From Cristatella mucedo (taxonomy: Eukaryota; Bryozoa; Phylactolaemata; Cristatellidae): a stretch of 64,000 bases of DNA. The notes below the pieces were generated by a model. That model had not been told where the DNA came from. It ran no database searches and worked only from the letters and a program-made list of their open reading frames with translations. The DNA lies in the NCBI GenBank assembly GCA_009760855.2, contig WPIO01000147.1, forward strand, positions 731,001-795,000, read 5' to 3'. Positions 10,911-52,900 of the stretch are shown one piece after another (the stretch's first letter is position 1; the number at the start of each line of letters is the position of its first letter). A program made the translations under genes and the position numbers.

Positions 10911-12279
10911 CCAAGCCTTAGCCCTGAAGTACGGCCAACGCGCTGCAGGTGCCACACCAAAGCACGCAGATATTCGGAGCTGAACACGGTAGACGTATTC
11001 TGAGCTGAATATCCTTATCATTACAAGTCCATGTGCATATAGTAGGACATTCTATCCAATAGCCAAGAAAGCTGCAGGTGTCCAGCTGCAGCTCGTATCG
11101 TACAGCTCTACTTTGAAAGCCCCAAGGACAACTACAAGAACGACTCCCAGAGCACAACTACTTGCTAGGTATTCTAAGACTTTGGCTTTTTATTCAGCCT
11201 AACCTTAGATTACGACACAATGCGAGGGAACACGTGCAGCAGCCAGCGAGCGCTGGGCGGAGAGCATACGAGTGCTCAGACCGCCTAAGCAACCGCAGAC
11301 TCTCGAGCGACGGAGGGGCGGACAATGGCTCTTGGCAGATGACTCGGCAGTCCGGCCCAAATCCATGGATCGGCGGCATCTGTGGGGAAATGCATCTACC
11401 GCAAACTGCCGCCAGCTGTCGGGTGGGTTCGGACCGAACAATGGCGCGACAACGCGAAAACAATGCGTGCATGGAATGTAAGGGCTGTCGGAGGAGTACA
11501 GAAGGGGGGGGGGGAGGAGAGAGCGAGATCCCTCGACGCCGGCAGCCGTCTGGAGTGGGTAGACTGGGCTTGGCCAGCGTGGTATTCAGAATATAGTCCT
11601 TGGTGTTGGAGCCAGCAGTAGACTTGTTGCTCGGTCGCGCTACCCAGCCCGACGACGGGTCTTGCGGAAGGCTCCCACACTTTCCTATTAGTTATAATTC
11701 AGAAACCGCGAATAATATCGCAGCAGTCGTAATCTGGCTGGTGCCGTGTGCCAACAATTTATTATAAACGAAATTGAACCGTCCGACCATCATGTTTTAT
11801 TAATTATTGTTGCGTGGACCAACCTTTACTTTTTGCAACGGCAACGGATTGGAATAACCCTCGTTGGAATCGGAATGTGACTAATATACAGGAAGATGCG
11901 ACCGCTACATGACAGGACTACAAATCATAAACATTATCTATAGTTCACGCAACGCCAGTGTCTTGTACATCCCACCAGCTGCCGTTCTCAATGTCTCCGG
12001 AAGAATGAAGTGACCGGTGATACAATGTCACGGTAATGTCGAGCAGGACAAACAAAGTAAAATGCTCACGCTAAGCCTACTTAAAATGCTATTTTTTACA
12101 TAGGAAAGGGCAGTTCAAATGCTGTAGCTACTTGAATCTAAGCTGACATTTTCTCTATTCAGTTCATTTCATTATATTATATGACTCGTTAATTGCGTAC
12201 TATTTTTTAATTGATATTTGCCCCTGGGCAGTGGGTGTCGTTTCATCAATATTTATCCATCAAAGTATCGCAGTAATTC
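10911..12279. other. No gene recognised
   Basis: The 11162-11680 stretch is GC-richer with overlapping ORFs on both strands (up to 144 codons), which I read as composition-driven. A G-run lies at 11504-11513. Confidence 0.35.
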
Positions 12280-12500
12280 TAGAGGCTTGTCGACGCGTCT
12301 ACTGCACTGTAGGAGCTTCAATGGCTTCCTGATAATCAACGGATACAGAGTAAAGTCCTCACGCTGACCCTCAATGACCGACGAGTCTTGGCTTCTTCAT
12401 ACCGAGGCTGAACTGCTGCACCAGTTTCAGCCTCCTCGTGCTCTCAGGTCCTGTATGGAGAATAAATCAGCTGTTCCATTCTTCCGCTTCAAGACCGTTA
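12280..12500 (+). mobile_element. L2-type LINE C-terminal scrap
   Basis: Homologous to 2945-3160. It encodes, with indels, LxxLQWLPDNQRIQSKVLTL and LNCCTSFSLLVLSGPVWR in different frames. The shared block GCTGCACCAGTTTCAGCCTC and GTCCTGTATGGA-AATAAAT appears at both sites and again at 54.7 kb. Confidence 0.7.
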
Positions 12501-13419
12501 GCAATAGAAACTTCTGATCTATAGGTCATAGATCTGTGGAAATCATTTTCACAATTCTTAGGTCGGGACGACATCTAAGCACTTGCTGCCGACTATAGCG
12601 CATCTTTTCCCAGCGGGCCTGACCAGCTACTTCCGCTATGCTACTCATCACATCGACTGCTCTCCTGAATCCGCTACGCTTCTCACTTTCTCTGTGTGGT
12701 GTGAAATAAAGTCTGTTGGCTACTGAATGCGTTCCGAAAGCCACTCAGGCTTTAAGTGCGGTACATAAACTCTTCTTTGTAGCACTCGCATAGTGTTTGT
12801 GGCTTTGTGGAGTTACAAATGGAGACAAATTGCAATACTAAGTATATAAAAGGGTCATATTTCCCCACAAGCTTGAACTTTATTAGGGCAGTGCTCAATT
12901 TGAAATTTGCTGTTTTCCAGAATATTGAAGTTCAGCTACGTTCAAAAGTCTAATGTTGATTAAACAATCCTTAGTTTTGAACGCAATGTATTTTCCATTT
13001 TCCTGGCAAATTGTACAGCAATAACACCAGATCAAATTGTCACGAAAAAATTAAGAAATTCAGTGTTGCTTTATTTATCTTGTATATTGGTTGCTAGTCA
13101 AAGTAATTGAGGCACGATATTGTTCAGTTGTTTTTAATTGTTAATGCTGTACAATTGAAAATAAAAATTACCTTAATTTCTAATTTTAGTAATAAAAGTC
13201 GTATAAATATACGAACTTTGGGCCCACCAGTTCAGTTTAGTTCCAGCTTCCCAATACGTATCTGCACTTTACTGAGATGACACAAAGAGGCTACAGGTAT
13301 CCGGCTGGCACATTATGCTATGTCTCCGACCAATTTATCAAGACAAGGACGAAAGCACGCACACTCAGGGGCAGCTTCATTTCAGTACCCGTCTCTTCCT
13401 CGGGCTCGTCATTGGTTGC
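12501..13419. other. AT-rich, nothing recognised except a short dispersed motif
   Basis: The only structure noted is a minus-strand copy of the short dispersed repeat near 12795-12830. Confidence 0.4.
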
Positions 13420-13690
13420 AAATCAAGGGGCAATCAAGAGCGTTGAGATCCTGATCTGGACGCCTGGTTAGCACGAGAGCACGTGACTGGAGGAGCAAGA
13501 AGGTCAGATACTATAGGTCGTAGGCTGTTGTTGGCAGGCGAAGTGACCCTTCTGAGCCTGAGGCTGAGGATCTCGAAATTGATTCGATGCTTGATGGGGA
13601 GCCAGCGGAGCCCAGACGGAAGTGGCGTCACGTGGCAGCTATGCTGTTTACGACAGACCGGATGAACTACCGAGTTATTTTCTAGTTACG
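13420..13690 (-). mobile_element. L2-type LINE C-terminal scrap
   Basis: The minus-strand frame shows HVTPLPSGLRWLPIKHRINF, equivalent to HVTPLLADLHWLPVKxxIDF of the other copies, followed by a degraded LxPIVSDLL block. Confidence 0.7.
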
Positions 13691-15135
<1,445 letters not shown>

Positions 15136-15392
15136 ACTGTATTTACCTGTATATGTCTGCATCCGTTTTTGTGTGTGATTGTGCGGCTAAGTGCCACCCG
15201 GTACGCACATTGCGAGCTCCGGAGATAAGCTGTACCGCTTTGTTTGCGCACTTTGAAGACTTATTTCTTACAAAAAGCAAGAAAGTAAGTCAAGATCCGT
15301 GGCCGCTTCCCTAGGCCCCTCGTACGACCGCTAGTCGCCTGCACTGCCTTGCGTCTCCATTGACTTTTCGACTCGGACTTTTCGACTGGATC

Positions 15393-15547
15393 TCAAATGC
15401 TCTCGTCGTCATCATCGTCGAAGTTACTGCTGCTCGGCTCGGCGGAGCCGATGGCCCGTCGAGGTGGGCAAGTCGAAGTGGGCGCTTCGCACAACGGGAG
15501 CGTAGAGGGGGTAGAGGGAGGGGCCGCAGTGCTGGCTGGCTTATGAC
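15393..15547 (-). CDS. Candidate acidic C-terminal exon
   Basis: Minus-strand frame beginning after an acceptor-like GTTGTTATAGCTTAG with 2 nt before the first codon (entry phase 1). It ends GSAEPSSSNFDDDDDESI then TGA. Ser/Thr/Pro-rich, then a run of five Asp. It lies 265 bp downstream of the CUE exon on the same strand. It could be a further 3' exon reached from a donor inside the GC-rich exon or directly from the kinase exon, whose donor is also phase 1. No homology recognised. Confidence 0.3.
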
Positions 15548-15811
15548 CTAAGCTATAACAACGCAGAGCGCAGACGAACTTAAAAAGAAGTAACCCCGGG
15601 TAGCAGTTTCGCTGCCGAAGGCGATTTGAGCGTCCAGCTCTGTCGCGATCCACCGACTGCAGTCAGTGAGACGAGAGAGTCGCCGCGAGAGCGGCCGCCG
15701 CCGCGGCCGCCGACGAGCCGCGGCGGTCGCTTAGCACCAATGATCAGTAAGTAGCGGCCGCCGGTCAGCACGCCGGCCGCCGCTGCGGGCGTTGAGTGGC
15801 TCTCGGTCGCG

Positions 15812-17280
15812 TCAGAGCGAATGCCGTGGATCGTCGGCCGTCAGGAGGCTGGCCGCCGACGACGCCGGCGCCAAGGAGCACGGCTCGGCCGCCTTCGCCT
15901 CCTTGAAGCGCTTCCCGATTGCTTCGCCCATCGATTTGCTGCTGCTGCTGCTGCCGCAGCCCGAGCAGCAGCCGGCGTGATGGACTAGGACGCTGCTTTT
16001 GCTCGCCTTGTACTTCCTGGACGAGAGCTTTCGCGGATGTCCCGCGCCGGACGTCGCCGTCGGGTAGTAGTCTCTCGTAACGCCGCCCAGTATTTTGCTC
16101 CTCGCGGCCGACGTTTCGTAGCCCAGCAGCACGGCCTGCGCTTTGCTCGCCGGCGCACAGTCGGACGGGCTTCGCGTGCTGGGACCGGGCGCAGCCCGGC
16201 TGCGGCGCTCGTCGGGCCGCAAGGTCGTGAGGTCGGGCCGCATGGTCGACAGCTCGCTCGCTTGAGACCGCGGCGGTGGATACGGCGGCGCGGTGTCATC
16301 GGACGGCCCCTCCAGGCCGCAGCTGCTGCCACCGCTGCCCCCGCCACCCTCGGCTACGGGCAGCCTCGGCTCCCCGCCAGTCTTGTTTCGGGTAGCTCTC
16401 TCCACCCTGGGCGGGGCCACGACCTCGACCGTCGGCATCTCGAGCGGAGGTGGCGGCGGCGGCTCGATTGGGCTGATCGGCCGGCGCGTCAGCTCTGCGC
16501 CGGGCTCGGCCGGCGCCGCCCCTGTTGGTCCGCCGTCCTGTCCTCCCCGAGGCCTGCCGGCCCGCGGCTGCCGAACGGACGGGCGCCCGGCTGGACTGGG
16601 TGCCTCGCACGTCGGCGGCTGCTGTCCCGTCGCCTCGGCGGCGGCGGCTGCCACGGCCGCCTGTCGTCGTCGGTCGGCAGCGACTCCGTCGAACGAGTCC
16701 GTCGCCGCACCGTCGGCAACAGCCGGATGCCGGTGGCCGGGGCCAGAGGCAGCCAGCGGCGGCGGCTCTGCGTAACGCGACCGATGCCCGGCGGCGCCGC
16801 CGTGGGACGACGGGCTGGCCGCCGCACGATCGTGCGGCGCCCGTTCGCCGGTTCGCACTCCGTTTGACCCTGCGTGGGCGGCGAGCTCCGCGGCGGCGGC
16901 GGGCGCCAGAGAAGCCGCCGCTGCCGCCGCCGCCGCCGCTGTGCCCGCCGCCGCCCCTGAGTCTTTCGAAGGCCAGAGGTCGCGGTCCGCCGCCGCCGCC
17001 GGCGCGAGCCTGGAGGCTCGGCGGTGGGCTCCGTTCGGTGGAGGCGGAGGAGCGGCCAACTTCGCCGCTGCATCTACCGATCTCGTCACGACCGCACCTG
17101 CTGCTGCTGGGACGAGAGCTGGTCCGACGACGTTGACTTTTCCTTCCACTTCGGCAAGCAGCAGGAGGGCGGCGCCGTCTGCCGTGCCCTCGGCGGCTGC
17201 CGCCCTGCGAATCTTCTCGACCGGAAGCTGAGGGAAAGCTTGTCTCAATTGCTCGGCTATTCGGTTGACTCGGCGATCAA
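15812..17280 (-). CDS. CUE-like domain exon with long Ala/Pro-rich disordered tail
   Basis: An open frame of 488 codons starts right after a good acceptor (ACTTTCTCTGTCCCAG, 17281 side) with 2 nt before the first full codon, and no Met lies near its start. It is therefore an internal or terminal exon. Residues 3-40 (VNRIAEQLRQAFPQLPVEKI, then RRAAAAEG and AALLLLAE) have the CUE layout: hydrophobic helix 1, (M/A)FP turn, helix 2, and Leu-Leu in helix 3. CUE domains are three-helix ubiquitin-binding modules. LRQxFPxxP also occurs in the TAB2/TAB3 CUE. The rest is low-complexity: poly-Ala runs, Pro runs (PPPPPNG, PPPPPPLEMP), a Ser tract and a small Cys cluster (HHAGCCSGCG). Very high GC. The phase is compatible with the donor at 20784 of the kinase gene. 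It could equally be part of a separate gene. Confidence 0.6.
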
Positions 17281-17517
17281 CTGGGACAGAGAAAGTGGCT
17301 ACCGACTGTCAGCTGCAGCGCTATCGATTTTGGGGCGACAACGCGTCCGAGCGGCGTCGGCGATGCATATGCAGGCGTATATGACAAACGGGTGTGTACA
17401 AGGGTGAGGGTCCTTTGCCCCCAAGGTATGGGGAAAATTTCCCTAAAATATGGGTATTTCCCTCTGTCCATGGGAGGGGCAACTATCCCGTTACCCCTGA
17501 TTTAGACACTGAGTGTA

Positions 17518-17612
17518 TCCATATACACACACACGCACACACACGCGCACACGCGCGTGCACACACACACACACACACACGAACACACACGAACACACAC
17601 GAACACACACTT
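17518..17612. repeat. Imperfect CA microsatellite with ACGAACACAC decamers
   Basis: A CA/CG-rich tract ends in three tandem ACACACGAAC-type units. Confidence 0.9.
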
Positions 17613-17734
17613 ATGAGGTAAGCGAGTTAGTAAGTCCGTCGCAGTCACTGACTACACATTTACACTATCCCCGTTGTGGTATTTACAATAGTGACGGTAC
17701 TGCAATGACGTACCAAAAATAAACGTTGCACCTT

Positions 17735-19465
17735 CCGCCTAGTCTCTCTTCTACCGTTCCTATAAAACACACTGGAACGATCTGTGGCAGACCAGCTGAA
17801 CTCTTATATTGAAACTTCTAATTTAAAAAGTTTACTCCAGCCTGGTTTTAGAGCTAATCGCTCCACAGAGTCTGTACATGCTTCGGACGTATAACGACCT
17901 TATCAGGAGTGGGGAGTTAGTTATAGTCTCTCTGCTTGTTTTCCTTGATCTTTCGGCAGCGTTTGATTTTATTGACCACCGTGTCCTTCTCCGACGCCTC
18001 TCATCTCGCCCGAGCATCACTGGAACAGCACGACAATGATTCAGGTCCTATCTCAGGGGAGACTCCAGAGTATTGTTGTGAACGGACAAAGATGATCTGA
18101 GGAATCGCTGAAGTGCCGTGTACCTCAGGCCTCTGTGCTTTGTCTGCTTCTTTACACAGTTTATGCTCTCCCTCTTGCAGGTGTGATCGCCAAGTTCAAT
18201 CTAGGCTTTCACTTCTATATAGCTTACACTCAGCTGTACCATTGGTTTGCTTCTTTTCAGTCCTCCAGCGCGTCGAATTCTCTCAATTCCTTGGCCGCAT
18301 GTATTGCCGACATCTGCCCACGAATAGGAATACTCTTCCTCAAACTGAACGACGATAAAATTAACTTACTAAGTTAAGGGCAAACCAAAGGTGATTCAAA
18401 TATGGGAAAATTTAAAGCTCACAATCGGCTCTGCAAGCATATCTAACGTTGAATCTGCACGAAGTCTAGGTGTCCTGTTCCAAAGTAACCTTTTACCAGA
18501 CGACCACATCAATTCGACAGACAAGCGTGCCTACTTTCAGCTAAAGAGCATTGCTAAAACTCGGGCTTGCTTAGAGAGGAATACTAAATCCAAATTGGTC
18601 CATGCATTCGTGACATCCCGTCTCGCCTTCTGTAACTCACTGCATTCTGGCCTATCAGCATGTGCAATCAGGCGCTTACAGGTGAAGCACAATTCAGCAG
18701 CTCGGATTGTCTGTCGTGGGGGTCCCAGTTGCCACATCTCACCACTTCTCGCCGACCTGCACCGGCTTCCAATTAAACACCTTATCAACTTCAAAGCTAA
18801 AGCAAATAGGTGAGCCATGATGGCTCACTAGGTAAGGCGGTTGCTTTCACGACCTCGGTCCGGAGGTCGTTGGTTCGAATGCTGCGGTGGGCGATCCTTT
18901 ATCGCAGCTGCAAGCAGTGGTGATAGCCATAAACGCTCTTCTGTCGCTATATAAAAGAGGCTGTTAAGTCAGCTAGTATTTTTTAAGCTCTGTCATCTAA
19001 TTTAATATTCCTTCATTCTCTGGCTCTAGCCTACCTATACAATTTTCTTCCAGATATGGCTAGACATCGTAAGCTTTACCTCGTACGAACGTCAAATCCT
19101 TTGGAGACGGCGCTTTTAGTTTGTAACCTCCCAAAGCCTGGAATTCACTCCTGACTGATGCAACGACATCTCCTGACATGACGACATTTAAAAAGAGGCT
19201 TAACACGTGCCTATTTATCACAACATTTAGTGGGTCCCTGCGATTGGTCCTTTGTGTGCTTCAGCGTGCCTAAACTGTGCATGCTGCCACTAACCGTATT
19301 TACATGCTGATATTGGGCATCTCACTTCTAAATATTTTATGCTTGTTGACATTATAAATGTAACTACTAACCACAAGATCATGCTTCCCTTCCAGAAAAT
19401 GTAAAGTGCCTAGAAAGAGATTACGTTCTCTGAGGGCGCTATAACAAATCTATCATTATTTTATA
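17735..19465 (+). mobile_element. L2-type LINE (RT to 3' end), split by a SINE
   Basis: Plus-strand decayed ORF2: VADQLNSYIETSNL, a frameshifted SACFLDLSAAFDF-type block, VIAKFNLGFHFYIAYTQLYH (YADD decayed to YIAY), then SARSLGVLFQSNL and FVTSRLAFCNSLHSGL. After the SINE (18809-18984) the LINE resumes with the LHSLALAYLYNFLPD block and the 3' untranslated region, ending with the family stem-loop near 19400-19445 and an ATT-type tail. Confidence 0.85.
18809..18984 (+). mobile_element. tRNA-derived SINE inserted in an L2
   Basis: The head TGATGGCTCACTAGGTAAGG (A-box region) and GGTTCGAATGC (B box) is followed by the family body (GCAGTGGTGATAGCCATAAA, GCTCTTCTGTCGCTAT) and the tail GTCAGCTAGTATTTTTT. 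It interrupts the L2 coding sequence, so it is younger than that L2. Confidence 0.85.
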
Positions 19466-20730
19466 CGTTACGCCCATTGTGGTACATGTAATACTACGAC
19501 GATGGTCCAGCAATGATGAGTGCCATGTCAAAAAGGGGCAAAGCGAAGAGTTAGCTCATTTGCATATGTAGCTGCAGCATGCACTCTCATAGCTAAAAAG
19601 TGAACATGCCTTGCTCTGCCTGCTTTTGGTAAGCGATGGACAAGTGTAAATAGAATCTGCCCGCTATTCTTCTATACGCGATGGTGGAATTTTTATCTAG
19701 TGACATGGAAACAAGCAAAGCTATTGATGCTCATTCCGTCCAAGCTATGCACATGCATACTATTATCGAAGACTACTCTGAAGACACGGTTTAGGACACT
19801 CGAAGTTTCACAATCCAGAGTGGGTCCTAGAATGATTGCGATTCACTGCAATGGGCTTGAAAAACTGGCTCCACGTTCTGGTAAAAATTGGATAGCCACT
19901 GCTTGTCATAGGTCATAGGGGAAGAAGGTCATCTGGCTTTTCCCTACTCCCGAGACCAGCCTGAAGGGGCATCTGGCGGCAAACCCTACCGACACGTCCA
20001 TCCAGCCATCAGGCGAGTGGGGCGCATTAGCAAGGTCAAGGCTTGGTTCCTCCAGGGCTCAATCCTTGCAAGGCCCGAACCGTCTATAAATTGTACCATT
20101 AAAATACACGGCATTCATTCTTATGCAGTCTTGAGCGACAGCGCCGCGTAGCTATGGCCCGGTCTAAAACCTTACCGTGCTGTACCTCGACATCGCTCCT
20201 GCTAATAGCCGTGCAATTTGGAAGACGCATTCTAAAATCTGCTGCGTATTGATCAAATGTTATCAGAATTGTGCGAAAAAATCTTTGATATGGATCGCAC
20301 CTGCTCCAGTGATCCATCTAGAATCGGGCTCTGACACAGTTCAACTAGCATGTCGGATAACTCTCATGATCGTTGGCCGATGTGACACCAGTCACTGACC
20401 TTCGAGACTAAAAGGCTAAGCACCTTTCAGAAGGCTTTTGTACCACAGGCAAGATCCCGCGAGACACGCAGGCGATGATCTAGCAGCCTTCAGTCCATGG
20501 CCTCGCTAAAGCACGGTCGTGTTTTTAATTATATGGTGTCCAACGGCAGGCCTTGATGCGAGTCGCTCGGCGAAGCTGCCAGCTCTCCCCCCCACCGGAT
20601 GACTGCCAACAACAACGGCCTTCACTCTGGCTGCTCAAGCTCCTAGAATAGCATTCAATTCGACGAGTTCCTATTTTAAACCGACACTCGACAGGTTAAC
20701 AGGAGCAGTAGCAGTGGAGCAGGGTCGCTG
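19466..20730. other. No gene recognised
   Basis: If the kinase-CUE splice is real, this and the two elements above lie within one 3.5-kb intron (17281-20783). No other exon-like segment stands out on either strand. Confidence 0.35.
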
Positions 20731-50242
<29,512 letters not shown>

Positions 50243-52900
50243 CTGCTCAAGAAATGCTCAGCCCGCTATCTTCCGGAGCAGCCAGTGCTGCCAGAGCGTA
50301 AACAGTTGCAGCCGTGGCTGCAGTAGCAGCAGCCCCCACAGTGTCTGACCAGAACGTCGTCGGCCGGCAGGTGCTGGCAATCAACAAGCCAGCCACCCTG
50401 CCTGCGGGCCACATGCTTGCAATGGAAGGCAGCACCAGCACCAGCATCCACTTGCACTCGTGGGGCGGGGCGGATTGAGCAGCAGCAGGCTGATGCACCT
50501 TAGAGGGATGCTTGTACCGAGCTGAATGTAGGCGCTGTCTACCCAGCGCCACTATGGGCTCACATGCTACGCGCTCACGTGCTGCAAAGGCCCTGCTGTT
50601 GCTGCTGATGTGTGCATCACTGGCAAGACTGTCGGCTTCAGTGGAACGCACTGACATTCGTCGGGGCAGCGGTATTAGCAGAGGGACGACTGAGTCGCGA
50701 CTACCGGTAGGTGACGCGTGGCTACCAAACATGTGCTTGATTATCGATGGGTAGGTACATCCTGGCAATCGACATTAGGAGTGCAAATCTTTGTCTGAAG
50801 AGGATAATGCAATCATGCAGCACAATTACTAACGCTCACTTATTTTAAAGCAAACCCCTTTACCGTGGGCCGAGTGATGAGCAGTGAGGTTGCCGCTGCA
50901 GCAGCGGTTTGGCTGGGTGGCAACGGCAGCAGGAGCCCGAGCATGATGGCCGGAGCAGGATGACGAGCAGCCAAGCTAGCAGCAGCATCAAAAGGTACTT
51001 GAGAGGGGGGCGCACACAAACCAGGATCAGCCTCTATGCAAGCAGTAGCCGTGTGGCGGACAGACAAATGCAAGGCAAGCATTGGCAAAACTTGGCACAC
51101 TTTTGGCCCAGGCTTTAGGCCACTGACAACAGAGCCCTCTAGCTATAGCACCTGCTGCTGCTGCTGCTGCTGACGTCGCAGTGTCGCTGGAAGGACGTAC
51201 CGTTCGGCTCATTCAGCTGGAGTCACCTCGGAAGCATCGGCGCTCTGACCCCTGCCGCTCTGTCGAACCGGCTCAGGCAACCAGCTCAGCAGCAGCAGCA
51301 GCAGCACCAGCACCAGCAGTAGGCGGGTGCTAGTAGTCAAACAAGGAGGCCAGCTGGTTGGAGGGGAGGAGGCAGGCGAGGTGAGGTGGCAGCATTGCAA
51401 CACACCACCTAGCACCATAAATGGCAAATGCTGTTATCAAAGACTGCCCGGCTTCGGTAATGATCTCAGTGTTTCGTTAGGCTGCTGGCTGCCTGGCTCC
51501 CCTCCTGCAGGAGGTGATTCTCCTTTCCTTGCCTACGTGGCCTCCGGTTGACTCCTGCCCTCCCAAAAGGAAACTTCCACACTGCACTTGCTCCAAAATC
51601 TGGATGCATAGGCTCTCTCTCTCTCACACACTCGTCTTACATCCTTCAAGACGTGGCTCCTATTTGCCGACACACACGGTGCCCATACTGCCCTAAGTGG
51701 TGATCTGCCTCTTCGGTATGTGTTTCGGGCGAAGGCTACGGTTTAGGTCAGGTTTACCTCAGGGAGCCCCCGGAGCATCCACCCGGTGAGCGCTACCTGA
51801 GATGGCTGCCCAGGCAGCTGCAGCAACCAGCAGCAACCAGTAGCAACCAGCAGCAGCTGCAGCTGCTGCTGCTGCTGCTGTGAGCTGCAGAGCAGAGCTA
51901 CGTACCAGGCCATTGCAGCTGCTGCTGTTGCTCCTGGGTGAGCTAGGCATCATCCATTCGGCCAGCCTGTCCACGGTGAGGCAGTCGTTGGCCGCCGTCG
52001 TAGCAGTCAGAGGTTAAATGCCCGAGAAGCCTTGCAAACCCGTTCGAACTCCTAATCCTCGGTCAGGCGGCCACCGTGGTGGCTAAACGGCAGCTGTCGA
52101 AGAGACATTCGGAGCTGAATGTCCGAGTGCAGGAACCTGGCACGTGGCTGGCAGTGGCTGGCAGCTGCCGACGGCTGCCGACCCCCCTCCTCCAAGCCTC
52201 GGCCCTGCTCGGCTGCAGGGGTCGCCTGCTGCTGCTGCTGCCCTCTGTGGCTGCCTGTGATGAGCGAGCCAGCCCCTGCTCTCTGTCGTTATGCCCAGTC
52301 CAAGTCGGCTGCCACCACTGCTGCCGCCAAGCACAATGTCTGCTGCTGAGCACAATGCCTGCGACTGCTTTCGCAAGAGGCAAGGCCGGTGCTTCTTTGC
52401 AGCCGCTGCAAGTCAGCAGCAGGCAGCAAATGTCAGCAGTCGCAGCAGCAGCAGCAGTCGTAGCAGCAGCAGCAGTCGCAGCAGCAGCAGCAGCTGCTGC
52501 TGGGGCAACCCGGCCTGATCCACATACTCTGACCTCTCCAGTCGAAGTGAACTCAGCTGCCAGCCACCTATCGAAGCTCGGGTTACGAGGCCAAGGAGGC
52601 ACCCTGGCTGGCTGGCCGGCTGGTAGGAGGAGGAGGCTGCAGCCAGATCCCCAGTGCCCTGTTGATAAATGCCCCGCAGGCAGCCTTATGCCGACTGAGA
52701 GCTTCGTTAATGAGCAGCCCACAGCCAACCGGAAAAACGAAGGTGCCTGCTGCTGATGAGTCATCGAGCAACTGCACCATGCAGAGAATCTGAGAAACAG
52801 CCGATCGGGGCCCCGGGGAGACAAACGAACCTCGCGGGATAGCTTTGGAGATGCAGTATCGAAACGACTAGAGCAGATGAAATCGACTAGCACGGCGTGA
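50243..52900. other. CAG/GCT-rich region upstream of the first recognised kinase exon
   Basis: Clusters of GCAGCA or GCTGCT triplets at 50070-50100, 51150-51172, 51285-51325, 51800-51880 and 52434-52503. Long ORFs on both strands (276 codons minus, 226 codons plus at about 52063-52893) run through the triplets as poly-Ala or poly-Ser and are not convincing genes. The missing 5' exons of the kinase may lie here or beyond. The minus frame at 50768-50450, Ser/Arg-rich in places, is an unproven candidate. Confidence 0.35.
52434..52503. repeat. (CAG)n-type triplet repeat
   Basis: CAG/AGC triplets with TCG and TAG interruptions over about 70 bp. Confidence 0.9.

Noticed and set aside
16037-17136. 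Long plus-strand frames (276, 203 and 160 codons)
   Set aside because: Overlap the minus-strand CUE exon in a GC-rich region. Arg/Pro-rich composition as expected from antisense of Ala/Pro codons, and no acceptor or domain.
52063-52893. 276-codon minus-strand and 226-codon plus-strand ORFs
   Set aside because: Both dominated by the triplet repeat (poly-Ala) and overlap each other. No supporting domain.
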